The notes: generated by a model not told the origin, from the letters alone. A stretch of DNA of 64,000 nt from a virus (IMGVR_UViG_3300009182_000002:33730-97729), one strand, 5' to 3'. Positions 32,373-41,124 are shown, numbered from the stretch's first letter. Translations and numbers: made by a program.

Positions 32373-32776
32373 TTCTTGCTAGGCACGAATGCCCATGTCA
32401 CCTTGCTAGGGAACATCACGTCGATGTCCTCGTCAGTTAGCCGACCCTCGTAGAGCATCGCCATGATGGCGTCCTCGTCTAGGACCTGAATGGTCTTGTA
32501 GCAGAGGTCGGTCAACTGCCTCTCGGCGAGGATCTTCTCTGCGACCTGCTCGTCCAGTGACTTGCTGATGCGCTTCTGACGCTGGAGCGAGTAGTACCCG
32601 CCGATCTCCTCGCTCAGTTCAAGCCAGACGTGGCCGCGATCATCTACCTGACCCAACGCCTCAACGGCTTGATTCAGTTCGGCCTTGATCTGGTTGGCCC
32701 GAGCGGTGGTGTCATCCGCGAGAGTCTTGATGTTCAGGTACTCCCGGAACATCTTGTCAATCTGCTGGTCTGTCAT
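32369..32776 (-). CDS. Hypothetical helical protein (135 aa)
   Basis: ATG start with aaggaggg upstream. Long charged helices (TLADDTTARANQIKAELNQAVEAL) around a short beta segment (GHVWLELSEEIGGYYSL). It is likely to oligomerise. No family recognised. Confidence 0.65.
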   Translation of the reverse strand: MTDQQIDKMFREYLNIKTLADDTTARANQIKAELNQAVEALGQVDDRGHVWLELSEEIGGYYSLQRQKRISKSLDEQVAEKILAERQLTDLCYKTIQVLDEDAIMAMLYEGRLTDEDIDVMFPSKVTWAFVPSKK

Positions 32777-32828
32777 CTTCCCTCCTTAGTACTCGCGAGC
32801 GTACTGGAGGTGTCAGACAAACCGCAAG

Positions 32829-32975
32829 TCAACTCGCCGAGATGTATTTCTTCAAAGCCTCGATCACTACGTCTGTGAGCGTGCGACCCTCTACAGCCGC
32901 CTTCTCCTTGGCAGCGCCCCAGATCTCGTCGCTGACGCGCACCGTACGGGTGGGGGTTTTGGGAGCGTTGGGCAC
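32829..32975 (-). CDS. Ribbon-helix-helix DNA-binding protein (48 aa)
   Basis: A GTG-started 48-aa gene lying alone between two operon genes. TRTVRVSDEIW is the beta-strand plus first turn and the rest a two-helix unit with GRTLTDVVIEALKKYI: a textbook RHH repressor fold (Arc/CopG type). It is the only in-frame start before an upstream stop. It probably autoregulates or controls the SNF2 or replication operons. Confidence 0.75.
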   Translation of the reverse strand: MPNAPKTPTRTVRVSDEIWGAAKEKAAVEGRTLTDVVIEALKKYISAS

Positions 32976-33016
32976 GGGAGTCCGATCTCGTGTAGTGCCC
33001 TCGCCTTAATAGAAGT

Positions 33017-34597
33017 CTAGACAACGTTGCCTGCCAAGAATGTCCGAAGCGATCCGACGTTCATCTCGATCCCGCCCCGGTCGTTGATGCCGGAACCATC
33101 GATAACCGCGTTGGCCACGCTGTTCTTCTGTTGGAGCATCTCGAATTGACGTTCCTCAATCGAGCCTCTGATCAACAGGTCCTGAATCACGACGTGGTCC
33201 CACTCGCTACTTGCTCTCTGGATGCGGCCATTTCGCTGAACAGCGGTTCCTGAAGACCAAGGCAAATCGTAATTAATTAGCAAGTTTGCTTGGGGGAGAT
33301 CCACCCCGTAGCCGCCAGCATCGCTACTCACGAGTAACTTGTTGCTAGGCGTTGTTTGGAACTGGACCTTGCTGGCCTCCTTTTGCTTCGCGGTCATCTG
33401 CCCCGAGTATTTGATCGGCCCGTATTTGGCCAACCGTTCCGAGATGTAGCCGAGGTTCGGGACGAATACCGAGAAGATCACGGCCTTGGCGTTGGGATCG
33501 GAATCGAGGAAGTCTCCAACGTAGGACACCAAAGCGTCCAGTTTCGGAGTCTTGACTACGCCGTCCAGAAACCCATCCTCCCTGAGGCCGAAGATGTACT
33601 GGCTACCGTTGCCTGACAGCGTGGCGAACTCGCTCGCGCTCTTGTGCAGCAGCCCGGGGTGGTCGCACAGCATCCTCAGCGCGGTCAATTTGGACATAAG
33701 CCTGCCGCGAAGTTCATCGGCTGGGCCTCCCTGATCCGATTGAAACCCGTAGTGACTGAGCAGGCTGAAGCCGCCACCGAACATGGATTGAACCTCGTCC
33801 AAGTCCTGAAGTAGTTCAGAGGTGATGTGTTCATAGAGACGAGCGCCAGCGCCGTCCATACGGACTCTGAGAGGGGCGAGGTGCCGTGTCTCTGGGAGGT
33901 GCGGCCTGACGTCGGGATCGTTCTGGCTTTTACGCACGCTGGCGGTCTGCATCACTTTGTGCAGCACATCAAGGTTCCGGTAGCGCTCTGGAGACCCCCA
34001 GTCGTTCCTGACAATGAAGGTCTTGTCGAATAGATCGAACCTGCCGAGCACCGTGTCGTCAACGAATTGCATGATTGAGAAGAGTTCCTCGGGCTTGCCG
34101 TTCTCAATCGGTGTACCCGTGAGTGCGAACTTGACCGGAGAGTCCAATTTCTTCACGAACTTGGATCGCTTGGAGGAGAAACTCTTTATCGCGGTTGCCT
34201 CATCGAGGACGAGGAAGCCCCTTGGCAACTTGCTAACGAACTTCCAGTCGTTAACAACTTGCTCATAGTTGAGGATCACGTAGTCAATCCCCTCGTTGTC
34301 CCAGTCGTACGCGCGTAGGTACTGCGCCTCGCGCTGGGCCTTAGTGCCATCGATGACCAAGGGGGTGGAATCGCTGAACCGCTCGATGCTCTCGGCCCAC
34401 TGATACTTCAGCGACGACAGAGCGATGACCATGCCGGGCTCCTTGATCGCACCTTCGTCCATCAATCGCTCAATGGCGGCAATGGTGAGCACCGTCTTAC
34501 CGAGCCCAAGGTCGTAGGCCACCAGCATCGATCCTCGTTCGCACATGGCGTCAACTGCCTCTGGTTGGTACGGCAGCAACGTTCCAGTAAAAGTCAC
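33017..34597 (-). CDS. SNF2-family helicase (526 aa)
   Basis: Walker A DLGLGKT (D29-T35), motif II LDEAT (D132, E133), motif III ALTGTP, and the C-terminal RecA domain with KAVIFSVFVPNL, SSDAGGYGVDLPQAN and QRNGRIQR. The motif set and order are those of SNF2/RapA-like DNA translocases. It may remodel protein-DNA complexes during replication or transcription. Confidence 0.92.
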   Translation of the reverse strand: MTFTGTLLPYQPEAVDAMCERGSMLVAYDLGLGKTVLTIAAIERLMDEGAIKEPGMVIALSSLKYQWAESIERFSDSTPLVIDGTKAQREAQYLRAYDWDNEGIDYVILNYEQVVNDWKFVSKLPRGFLVLDEATAIKSFSSKRSKFVKKLDSPVKFALTGTPIENGKPEELFSIMQFVDDTVLGRFDLFDKTFIVRNDWGSPERYRNLDVLHKVMQTASVRKSQNDPDVRPHLPETRHLAPLRVRMDGAGARLYEHITSELLQDLDEVQSMFGGGFSLLSHYGFQSDQGGPADELRGRLMSKLTALRMLCDHPGLLHKSASEFATLSGNGSQYIFGLREDGFLDGVVKTPKLDALVSYVGDFLDSDPNAKAVIFSVFVPNLGYISERLAKYGPIKYSGQMTAKQKEASKVQFQTTPSNKLLVSSDAGGYGVDLPQANLLINYDLPWSSGTAVQRNGRIQRASSEWDHVVIQDLLIRGSIEERQFEMLQQKNSVANAVIDGSGINDRGGIEMNVGSLRTFLAGNVV

Positions 34598-34833
34598 GGG
34601 CTGTCCCCGTGGATCTCGCGTACGATCACGTCGTGCCAGCAGGGCTCAACCCCGAGGTACTTGGTGTGGGCACAGTCTTTGTACACCGCACGTACTACAC
34701 GTTCCCGCTCGTCGGCGCGGACCTTGGCGATGAGGGTGCTGCACTGGCAGAGGCAGATACCAAAGTCGATGAAGCAGGAGCAGTGTTCGCTATGGTCGCA
34801 ATCCTGCGCTGGGCACAGCGGGTCGTGAGTCAT
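34594..34833 (-). CDS. Cys-rich small protein (79 aa), paralogue of next gene
   Basis: ATG start; four-base overlaps on both sides. HDPLCPAQDCDHSEHCSC and ICLCQC form a dense cysteine cluster, followed by IAKVRADERE. The HDPLC...C...IA.VRADERE pattern recurs in the upstream gene at 34830, so the two are paralogues. Probably metal-binding. Function unknown. Confidence 0.68.
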   Translation of the reverse strand: MTHDPLCPAQDCDHSEHCSCFIDFGICLCQCSTLIAKVRADERERVVRAVYKDCAHTKYLGVEPCWHDVIVREIHGDSP

Positions 34834-35132
34834 TTTTTTTCCTCTTGATTAGGGTTGGCTCCCCAGCCGCCTCCCGCCGCAAGCAGCGCAGGCCATGACA
34901 GTCGCAGTACGTTCAACTGAGCCTCAACGTGGTTCGAGCCTACCATTAGCCACAGAAACGGTTCAGAGTTACAGATCGCACGCGGAATAGCGTTGAGTGG
35001 TTTCTCCCTCTCATCAGCGCGAACATGGGCGATCATGGTGCATTCGGCGCAGTCCTGTATGGCGAGCCATTCGTCTTCGCGGTAATAGCACAGGGGGTCG
35101 TGGGCTGGATCGTGGGTTGCAAAACTACTCAC
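34830..35132 (-). CDS. Cys-containing small protein (100 aa), paralogue of previous gene
   Basis: GTG 35132 is preferred on spacing from aggagg; GTG 35138 or 35141 are possible. HDPLCYYRED, CAECTMIAHVRADERE match the downstream 79-aa protein, and a longer, hydrophobic and Gly-rich C-terminus follows. Function unknown. Confidence 0.62.
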   Translation of the reverse strand: MSSFATHDPAHDPLCYYREDEWLAIQDCAECTMIAHVRADEREKPLNAIPRAICNSEPFLWLMVGSNHVEAQLNVLRLSWPALLAAGGGWGANPNQEEKK

Positions 35133-35184
35133 CCACACCACCTCCTCTGGTGGGAATAATGACGCATGGGTTCTATGCGGGATA

Positions 35185-35309
35185 ATGCCGACATATGAAT
35201 ACCGGCATGTTGGTGCCGGTTAAGGCGCTTTGCCTGCATTCTGATACAGGAAACTGCACAAACCGGCACGGTTGTGCCGGGCGGAACCGTACCGTTTTTG
35301 GTACGGTTC
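35185..35309 (-). promoter_or_regulatory. Cluster of three stem-loops with an alternative pairing
   Basis: Perfect hairpins at 35201-35207/35214-35220 (7 bp), 35263-35269/35274-35280 (7 bp) and 35284-35293/35300-35309 (10 bp). A competing 6-bp pair, 35185-35190 with 35203-35208, excludes the first hairpin. The stems share the ccggca/tgccgg word, so cross-pairing is possible. The surrounding gap (35133-35331) has no gene I can support. In the leftward transcript this would be a structured leader ahead of the small Cys-rich genes and the SNF2 gene: a terminator/attenuator or ncRNA candidate. Confidence 0.55.
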
Positions 35310-35331
35310 TGCCACAGATAACGGGCCTGAT

Positions 35332-35508
35332 TCACGGCTGGCTCCTCCTGAAGGTGATGAGCGTCTGTCGCACCCAGATGTCCAAGGTCTTGCGCCTTCT
35401 GTCTCCCCAAAGCAGGAACCCGAACTGGCCACCCCCGCGATAGCCGCGCACGATAACGTGCAGCGGTCCGAAGACGTAGTCCTCGCGCTTCATCTTCTCC
35501 TTCTTCAT
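35332..35508 (-). CDS. Small basic hypothetical protein (58 aa)
   Basis: ATG 35508 in an ATGA overlap with the primase stop. Lys-rich N-terminus, then a beta-rich body (GPLHVIVRGYRGGGQFGFLLWGDRRRKTLDIWV). No family recognised. Last gene before the hairpin cluster. Confidence 0.65.
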   Translation of the reverse strand: MKKEKMKREDYVFGPLHVIVRGYRGGGQFGFLLWGDRRRKTLDIWVRQTLITFRRSQP

Positions 35509-36464
35509 GCCAGCGCCATCTTTCCGAGTACGCAGTGGCGGGCCTCGCGCACGCCACGGCTGATGTGCATGTCGTCCATGTCCCCGACGTCCTTGGCTTT
35601 GATCCCGCTGTAGTTGAGAAAGCGGCACTCAAACCCAATCTTTCGAGACTGGGCCAAGAGGAACTCGCTCGCTTTTCTCCCAGCGAGGTCGTTATCAAAT
35701 GCGATAACAAGATCGTCCGCTGACAGCATCAGGGCGATCTGCTCGCGACTGATCGATGCGCCGAACGTCGCCACTCCCCCGGCTACACCGGCTGTGGTCA
35801 GACGCACAACGTCCAGCGGTGATTCGACAACGATCATCGTTCCTCCCGTCCACACATCAAGACCAAACATCGTGCGGCTCTTCGCAATTCCAGCGGGACG
35901 GTTGCGGAAGTGCCGGGTGCGGTGGCCCTTCTCCTGCCAGCCCATCAGAGCCCCTGATACCGCATCGCGTATCGGCGTGATCCACGCCTCCTTGGAACGG
36001 TCCCAGAGGACCCCGTGATGAGCGCAGGCCTCCTCGTCAAGGTTGCGGTCGTCAAGGGCTGTCAAGGGTGGTGGGTCGAACAGTGACAGTCGGGCCTCCG
36101 ACATCTCCACCGGCTTGAACGGCATCGCGTGCTTGGTAGCGGAGTTGAGTCGATCCACCATCGCCGCGAGGTCAACCTCGTGAGAGGAAGACAGCCAACC
36201 CTTGGCCGCTGACCAGTCAGGTGCTCCTGAGTCTGTGAAGAGGTCACGCTGAAAAGCGACAAGGTAGAGCAGCCCACCTTTGAATCCGCAAGAGAAGCAG
36301 TGATGCATGCCGCTCTCCGCGTTGAACGACCACGACGGGTTGCCGTCTTCTCTTCCGGTTCGGTCAAGGTGCCCGGGGCACCTCGCGGACAGTTCGTCGC
36401 CGCGAGCGCTCTCAACCTCAACCCCCAGTTGGCGCAGCAGCGCCTCGCCCTCCTCCGGGGTCAT
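35505..36464 (-). CDS. DnaG-type primase (319 aa)
   Basis: Start set at ATG 36464, overlapping the previous stop. A CHC2-type zinc ribbon (C29, H32, C56, C59) is followed by a TOPRIM domain with MIVVESPLDVVRL and the acidic triad segment VIAFDNDLAGRKA. It makes RNA primers for the replisome together with the DnaB-like helicase upstream. Shorter than bacterial DnaG: no helicase-binding domain is evident. Confidence 0.9.
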   Translation of the reverse strand: MTPEEGEALLRQLGVEVESARGDELSARCPGHLDRTGREDGNPSWSFNAESGMHHCFSCGFKGGLLYLVAFQRDLFTDSGAPDWSAAKGWLSSSHEVDLAAMVDRLNSATKHAMPFKPVEMSEARLSLFDPPPLTALDDRNLDEEACAHHGVLWDRSKEAWITPIRDAVSGALMGWQEKGHRTRHFRNRPAGIAKSRTMFGLDVWTGGTMIVVESPLDVVRLTTAGVAGGVATFGASISREQIALMLSADDLVIAFDNDLAGRKASEFLLAQSRKIGFECRFLNYSGIKAKDVGDMDDMHISRGVREARHCVLGKMALA

Positions 36465-36637
36465 GTGAACCACAGCCTCATAGCAATTAGGCACGGGTCC
36501 CACCCAGTGTCTACTTCGTTCTCTTCGTCCGGTGTCATCGGCAGGCCGTTGTGCATCGCGCACACGGGAGTTGACACCCATTTGCGCTCTAGCCCCTCGT
36601 TCAGCCAAGCAATGAACGCCTCGTACTCACTACCCAT
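36461..36637 (-). CDS. Small hypothetical protein between helicase and primase (58 aa)
   Basis: ATG 36637 overlaps the helicase stop (TGATG) and its own TGA overlaps the primase start (ATGA), with ggagg just upstream. The 58-aa product is acidic with several Trp residues (EYEAFIAWLNEGLERKW; DTGWDPC). The perfect coupling marks it as real. It could be a small helicase-primase adaptor; that is a guess from position. Confidence 0.7.
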   Translation of the reverse strand: MGSEYEAFIAWLNEGLERKWVSTPVCAMHNGLPMTPDEENEVDTGWDPCLIAMRLWFT

Positions 36638-37860
36638 CACGGCTCCTCCTCAAAGACGCCTGCTTCCCAATCCCAGATGAGATCGGTCTCCGCGTAGCCG
36701 CAATTACGGCTCGCAACAACTTTTAGAATCCTTCGGGGGTCGTCTTCAAGGTCAGTGCTTTGAAGACCAAAGATCACGTCAGAATCCTGTAGGAACGAAC
36801 TTGAATAGCCAATAGAATCGGCGCTGACAGCACCCTTCTTCATTTTCCAGAGAAGTACTTGAGTGCTAATGACAATCGGAATGTTTGCTCTCTGCGCGAG
36901 ACGTTTGAGAGACCGAGTGATATTGGTTAATGCAATTGGTGTGTTTTGTTCACCGGTTTGGCTATCAATCATCAAATAAACACCATCAAGGAAGAGCACC
37001 GCTGGGTTCACCGAGTTGACCTTGGCAGCGATGGCATCCACTGTCAGCCCGGTCACTGAGTCGGTGAGCAGGAAGCCGTTCTCCATCTTCCCTGTGCGCT
37101 TGAGCATCTTCTTGTAACGCTCGGTCTCATCAACGGCGAGTTGACCTCGCGTGAGCCGAGTGTGGGAGACATTCGCACGCATTGCGTCGTGCCGCTGCTG
37201 CTGCTCGTGGTTCGACATCTCGAACGACTGCATCATTAGCGGGTGCCCTTGCTCATGGATCGCGATGGCGATCTGCATCAAAAGCGTGCTCTTGCCCATT
37301 TTTGGAGGAGCCACCACTGTCACCAACTGCCCGGGCTGTAGGCCAGCAGTTGCCTTGTCAATCGTTGGAAAGCCCGTTGGCAAGCCAAGCAACCCAGCCG
37401 GACGGTTCTTGATGTCGAGATAGTCCTCAAATCGAGACATCGGGTCTTCGATGAGATCAACGTCGGACCCGGATGCGATGCCCTCTTCCGCGAGAGTTCC
37501 GACACCAACGCCGAGGATGCGGATGGCAACCTCAGCGTCTCCACCAGTGGCTATGACCTCACTGGCGTCTTGAATGACGCGGATCGTCTCCTGACGACGG
37601 CGGTAAGCAACCAGTTGGTCGATCAGGTAGTCGATGTTGTCCTCGACGTTGAGCAGCCGGTAGTTGGGGTAGTTGTCCTTGACCGTGACAGCAGTCGCGA
37701 CCTCGTTGTACTTGTCCCAGTGGGACTTCAGGAACTTCCAAACCGATCTGTTCTCGTCGCTCGCGAACCAATCCTCTTGGACCCCACGCTCAAGCATTGG
37801 CTTGATGTCCCGGTCTCGAATCGCGCGAGACAGCAGCCTCGTCTCGTTATCCGCCGCCAT
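36637..37860 (-). CDS. DnaB-like replicative helicase (407 aa)
   Basis: Start at ATG 37860 after gggaggg. The N-terminal 140 residues are helical as in DnaB. The RecA core has Walker A APPKMGKST (A184-T192), Walker B VLFLDGVYL and a later sensor segment IVISTQV. It unwinds the fork and works with the loader at 38543 and the primase. Confidence 0.92.
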   Translation of the reverse strand: MAADNETRLLSRAIRDRDIKPMLERGVQEDWFASDENRSVWKFLKSHWDKYNEVATAVTVKDNYPNYRLLNVEDNIDYLIDQLVAYRRRQETIRVIQDASEVIATGGDAEVAIRILGVGVGTLAEEGIASGSDVDLIEDPMSRFEDYLDIKNRPAGLLGLPTGFPTIDKATAGLQPGQLVTVVAPPKMGKSTLLMQIAIAIHEQGHPLMMQSFEMSNHEQQQRHDAMRANVSHTRLTRGQLAVDETERYKKMLKRTGKMENGFLLTDSVTGLTVDAIAAKVNSVNPAVLFLDGVYLMIDSQTGEQNTPIALTNITRSLKRLAQRANIPIVISTQVLLWKMKKGAVSADSIGYSSSFLQDSDVIFGLQSTDLEDDPRRILKVVASRNCGYAETDLIWDWEAGVFEEEP

Positions 37861-38267
37861 CAAACCCTCCCAAGGTCGTAGTACTTGCTGCCGTAGCGGA
37901 AAGCCCGCTCTGGCAGATCGATGACTCCCAACAACTCCGGGCGGTACGGCATTTCATCCACCAATTGCTGCACTGAGTCGTAGGCGCTCGCCCATCTGAA
38001 CGGGTTGAGGCCGATGCGCTCAAGGTCCTCCATCACGCTGTCCATGTCGTCCTGCGAACAGTCGGTGTCGAACAGTTCAAGGTTCACGCCGTTTCGAGAC
38101 GTGAAGAGCCAAAAATGATTGAGAACGAGCCGGTCGTAATACGCCCGCTGACGAGTGACCGGAATCATCCCAAGGATCTTCGTCACCTCCGGGCGTCGTT
38201 GAACCACGACGTCCAGATGGACGAGAACCCGGGGTGGTGTGCCGTTGTCGATATCGCCCCCCTGCAT
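37860..38267 (-). CDS. Hypothetical protein (135 aa)
   Basis: Start set at ATG 38267, just after the upstream TAG. Strand VLVHLDVVV, helix PEVTKILG, then AYYDRLVLNHFWLFTSRNGVNLELF, and an acidic helix. The alternation recalls a small alpha/beta (HAD- or Rossmann-like) fold but no motif clinches it. It sits inside the replication operon. Confidence 0.65.
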   Translation of the reverse strand: MQGGDIDNGTPPRVLVHLDVVVQRRPEVTKILGMIPVTRQRAYYDRLVLNHFWLFTSRNGVNLELFDTDCSQDDMDSVMEDLERIGLNPFRWASAYDSVQQLVDEMPYRPELLGVIDLPERAFRYGSKYYDLGRV

Positions 38268-38269
38268 GT

Positions 38270-38539
38270 CTATATAACCTCGACTCTGGCGTACTTCACG
38301 ACGAGATCGCGGAACTTGCGAGGGTTCTTCTGTGCGCGCTGAATCTCTCGGTCGCTTGCCCGTGTGGACACCCGCACCGGGTAGTTCCCGCCGTTGTCCT
38401 GAGCCTTCTTCTGGACGAAGCGGCAGTGCGAGCACATCTCCTTGCCACAGGAGCAGCGGTACTTGCCAGCGGAGTCTGTCTCCACCTCGAAAACGCCGTT
38501 CTGTGTCAGAAAGAACTGAACCGTCCGCCACTCGTTCAC
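38270..38539 (-). CDS. SWIM-type zinc-finger protein (89 aa)
   Basis: GTG start. YRCSCGKEMCSHCRFV reads C-x-C-x4-C-x-H, close to the SWIM zinc-finger pattern (CxCx(n)CxH), preceded by a short strand (FEVETDSAGK). Basic C-terminus. SWIM domains bind nucleic acid or protein. Three bases separate it from the loader gene. Confidence 0.68.
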   Translation of the reverse strand: MNEWRTVQFFLTQNGVFEVETDSAGKYRCSCGKEMCSHCRFVQKKAQDNGGNYPVRVSTRASDREIQRAQKNPRKFRDLVVKYARVEVI

Positions 38540-38542
38540 TAC

Positions 38543-39244
38543 TCACCTCTGCTTCGTCCGACGCCGGTCACCCTCTACAGACATGATCCCTAAAGGTACG
38601 AAGGCTTCGTGAGCGAAACTGCCCATGGCTTCGCCGTAGACGTCGTCCCAGTCACGAAGAGGGACGTTGGTAGTGACGATTGTTGGCCATCCTTCATCAA
38701 ATCGGGCTCGAAGAAGGTGGTCGAACATCGTTTCAGCCCACCGATTGGCGTGCCGGTACTCCTTGCCAAGGTCGTCAACAACAAGCAATCGAACGGCGTT
38801 CTCGGCGGTGTGACCGAAAAGTGACCTGAGAGTCCTGTCCGCTCCCTCGTCGTTATCCATCCGGTCTTTCATCAACTGGAGGATCTCGGGGTACGAGAGG
38901 TAGTAGGCCGGGCGGGTCAGGCGGCGATCCTTGGCACCCCACTGCTCTGGGGTGAGGGTCCGGATCACATCCTGCAAGATCGCGCAGGAGAGAGTCGTCT
39001 TACCGGTACCGGGCTTGCCGACCAGCAGAAGCCCCTTGCCGCAGGTAGCAAGACCCTCAGCGCGGAGAATCTTGCCCTCGCGGAGAGAAATCAGCCACTG
39101 CTCAATGGCGGGCAGTGTCGCTGGGGCCGCATAGCCAGCGGGGTCCAAGTCGGCCATTTCGAGGCCCCAGAACCGCCGTGGGACGTTTGAAGCGACAATC
39201 TGGGACCTGAGGCTGGGTTGGAGGTCTTCTCGTCTGTACGTCAT
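38543..39244 (-). CDS. DnaC/IstB-type helicase loader (233 aa)
   Basis: AAA+ loader with Walker A GKPGTGKTT, Walker B RLLVVDDLGKE and a sensor TTN after the strand PTIVTTNVPL. Lengths and motif order match DnaC-like ATPases that place DnaB on DNA. It is followed two genes on by the helicase. ATG start in a four-base overlap. Confidence 0.9.
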   Translation of the reverse strand: MTYRREDLQPSLRSQIVASNVPRRFWGLEMADLDPAGYAAPATLPAIEQWLISLREGKILRAEGLATCGKGLLLVGKPGTGKTTLSCAILQDVIRTLTPEQWGAKDRRLTRPAYYLSYPEILQLMKDRMDNDEGADRTLRSLFGHTAENAVRLLVVDDLGKEYRHANRWAETMFDHLLRARFDEGWPTIVTTNVPLRDWDDVYGEAMGSFAHEAFVPLGIMSVEGDRRRTKQR

Positions 39245-40185
39245 CCTGAGAGCCTCCTGAGGGCCTCCTGCGCCATGGTCTCGGCGTCATCGACAGTGAT
39301 TGCGGACATATCGGGCGTTACACCCGACCTGATGCGTGAGGTCTCCTTCACGGTCGGAATGAACGCGAGGAACCTCTTCCAGAGAGGAGCGCCGAACCCG
39401 ACCCGGTGAAGGTTGCGGGGATCTTTGAAGAACAGGTCGATGAGGATCGGGCCTTCGGCTGGGGTGATCTCATTCGCGCGCATCTTGCTCCCGAGGATCT
39501 TCCGCAGGTGTACGGCCCCCAGTTGCCCACTGTGGGCATTGGGGTCCGGTACGGCTTCGCGCACCCGGTCTCCGAACTCGCTCGCCATATCGCCAGCAGT
39601 CCACTTGTCGGGTTGCTTAGCAGCCCTCTTGAGCCGTATCGCCTCAAGTTTCGAGAGGCCGCTGACGTCCGGGCCATCTGGGATCTCTGCGCTCCCGAAG
39701 AGGTCCTTGAAACTCTCCACCTCACTCCCCTTTTCCACTTCGTGCGCGCTCGGCGCGCACAAGAGGAGATCTACTCCGTTAGGAGTAGATCTACTCTTCA
39801 ACAGTCCTTGGTCACTATTGGCTATATGACTATTGACGCCTGAAAACCCGCTTCTAGGTGCTGGAAACCCGCTTCTAGGTGCTGGAAACCCGTCGGCTGG
39901 AAACCCGCCGGAAAGCGCTGAAAACCCGCGCGCCTCGCTGGAAACCCGAATTGTCCGCCAGCGTTCGTCCGTGTTCGGAACGCGGTCACGCCGTGACAGG
40001 ATGTAGCCAGCATCGATCAACTCTCGGAGCGCGGCACGCATGGCGTCACGTCCCTCTTTGCCGATTGAGGACAACTCCTCGGCGTTCATCACCCGACCCT
40101 CGGAGACCACCCGAAGGAGGACTCCGAGGGCACGGTGAGACAGCGACTGGTCACGTAGTGCCAGCCCGATGAGTTCATCGTTCAC
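39241..40185 (-). CDS. Winged-helix replication protein (314 aa)
   Basis: GTG 40185 overlaps the upstream stop (GTGA). The N-terminus (HRALGVLLRVVSE...ALRELIDAGYILSRRDR, about 15-75) is a winged helix. A Gly/Phe/Pro-rich linker with a duplicated seven-residue unit (PAPRSGF; DNA repeat 39844-39885, 21 bp x 2) follows. The C-terminus is helical. The position ahead of the loader and helicase suits an origin-binding or DnaD-like initiator; the exact function is inferred. Confidence 0.72.
   Translation of the reverse strand: MNDELIGLALRDQSLSHRALGVLLRVVSEGRVMNAEELSSIGKEGRDAMRAALRELIDAGYILSRRDRVPNTDERWRTIRVSSEARGFSALSGGFPADGFPAPRSGFPAPRSGFSGVNSHIANSDQGLLKSRSTPNGVDLLLCAPSAHEVEKGSEVESFKDLFGSAEIPDGPDVSGLSKLEAIRLKRAAKQPDKWTAGDMASEFGDRVREAVPDPNAHSGQLGAVHLRKILGSKMRANEITPAEGPILIDLFFKDPRNLHRVGFGAPLWKRFLAFIPTVKETSRIRSGVTPDMSAITVDDAETMAQEALRRLSG
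39844..39885. repeat. 21-bp tandem repeat, two full copies
   Basis: Two identical 21-bp units (39844-39864 and 39865-39885) plus partial copies beyond, all within the linker of the winged-helix protein. In frame, so copy number can change without loss of the reading frame. Confidence 0.85.
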
Positions 40186-40829
40186 TGCTGAACGGTCTCC
40201 CCGATCACACCCGCGATGAGGGACTCCCCGAACTCCGTCATGTGCTGACGGACGATCCCGGCGATCTCGGCGCTTGCTGCTTCGATCACGCGGTTGATGG
40301 CCTTCTGAAGCCGCTCGGTCTCGTAGAAGACGTTCTCCACCGGATCGGCTTCGACGTAGACGGTGGGGAACTCGTCGCCTGAAGGCATCTCGTCCTCGTC
40401 GTCTTCCTCGTCGCTCATCAACTCCGACATGTCCAGCAGGTCGTACACCTTCGCGTTGCGTATAAGCGCACGCTCTGCGAGCACCTCGCTGGAGTTGTCC
40501 TCGTCGTCCCACGCGATTAGGAGGACCGATGAGGAGTCAAGGGAGTTGATGGTCGCCATGTAAGCGTCGTCAACGACCTCTTCCCGAACTGCCGACTGAA
40601 CGACGGAGTCCTGACGCTCGTCCAACTCCTCAGTGTCGAGGAACACGTTGAACGGGTGGTTGTGGGCCTGCGCCCACTCGGCCACCCAGAGGGCGACCTT
40701 GGACTGCTTCTCTGAAATCGGGATGACGAAACGGAACCCACCCTCGATGTCTCCAGTGAATTTCTCGATGTTGCTGATCGCAGCGGAACGGGCCATTCGC
40801 CCGTGCCCAAGAATCGCGATGTTCTGCAT
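40182..40829 (-). CDS. Hypothetical protein, Rossmann-like N-terminus (215 aa)
   Basis: ATG start. IAILGHGRMARS at the N-terminus and VLLIAWDDEDNSSEVLAERALIRNAKVYDLLD in the middle look like strands and loops of an alpha/beta nucleotide-binding fold. A highly acidic stretch (SDEEDDEDEM) and a helical C-terminus follow. No family is recognised. It leads the replication operon. Confidence 0.62.
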   Translation of the reverse strand: MQNIAILGHGRMARSAAISNIEKFTGDIEGGFRFVIPISEKQSKVALWVAEWAQAHNHPFNVFLDTEELDERQDSVVQSAVREEVVDDAYMATINSLDSSSVLLIAWDDEDNSSEVLAERALIRNAKVYDLLDMSELMSDEEDDEDEMPSGDEFPTVYVEADPVENVFYETERLQKAINRVIEAASAEIAGIVRQHMTEFGESLIAGVIGETVQQ

Positions 40830-40862
40830 TGTCCACCTCCAATAGGTCTGGGGGTGTCATTC

Positions 40863-41114
40863 TTACAGGCGCGTCCCGCCTCGGCGCAACTCTGTCGGCG
40901 TGTCGCGGTTGGTCAGGCTCATCGCGAACGCTCCCAAGAAGGCTGCGGCCAGAGTCTCGGGGATGGCGATGACGTTCCACCCGGTGACGATCAGGACGCT
41001 TATCAACGCAGTGACGCTGCCAGCGACTGCTCTGACCAACGGGTTTTGAACCCAGTAGTCCAACACCGACAGGACGAATGCTGCTGCCAGCCCGGCGATG
41101 AGCACGCTCTCCAT
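40863..41114 (-). CDS. Small membrane protein, holin candidate (83 aa)
   Basis: Start placed at ATG 41114, overlapping nothing upstream. Three hydrophobic stretches (about 4-19, 29-47, 52-66) and a charged tail ending RRGGTRL. Length, topology and position after the tail fibre suit a holin, but no endolysin gene adjoins it. A longer frame from 41168 would run into the fibre gene. Confidence 0.6.
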   Translation of the reverse strand: MESVLIAGLAAAFVLSVLDYWVQNPLVRAVAGSVTALISVLIVTGWNVIAIPETLAAAFLGAFAMSLTNRDTPTELRRGGTRL

Positions 41115-41124
41115 GGCAACGAAC

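Noticed and set aside
39844-39885. Tandem 21-bp repeats as origin iterons or CRISPR
   Set aside because: Only two full copies, in frame within a coding linker, no spacers; better explained as protein linker repetition. An origin role was not excluded but has no support.
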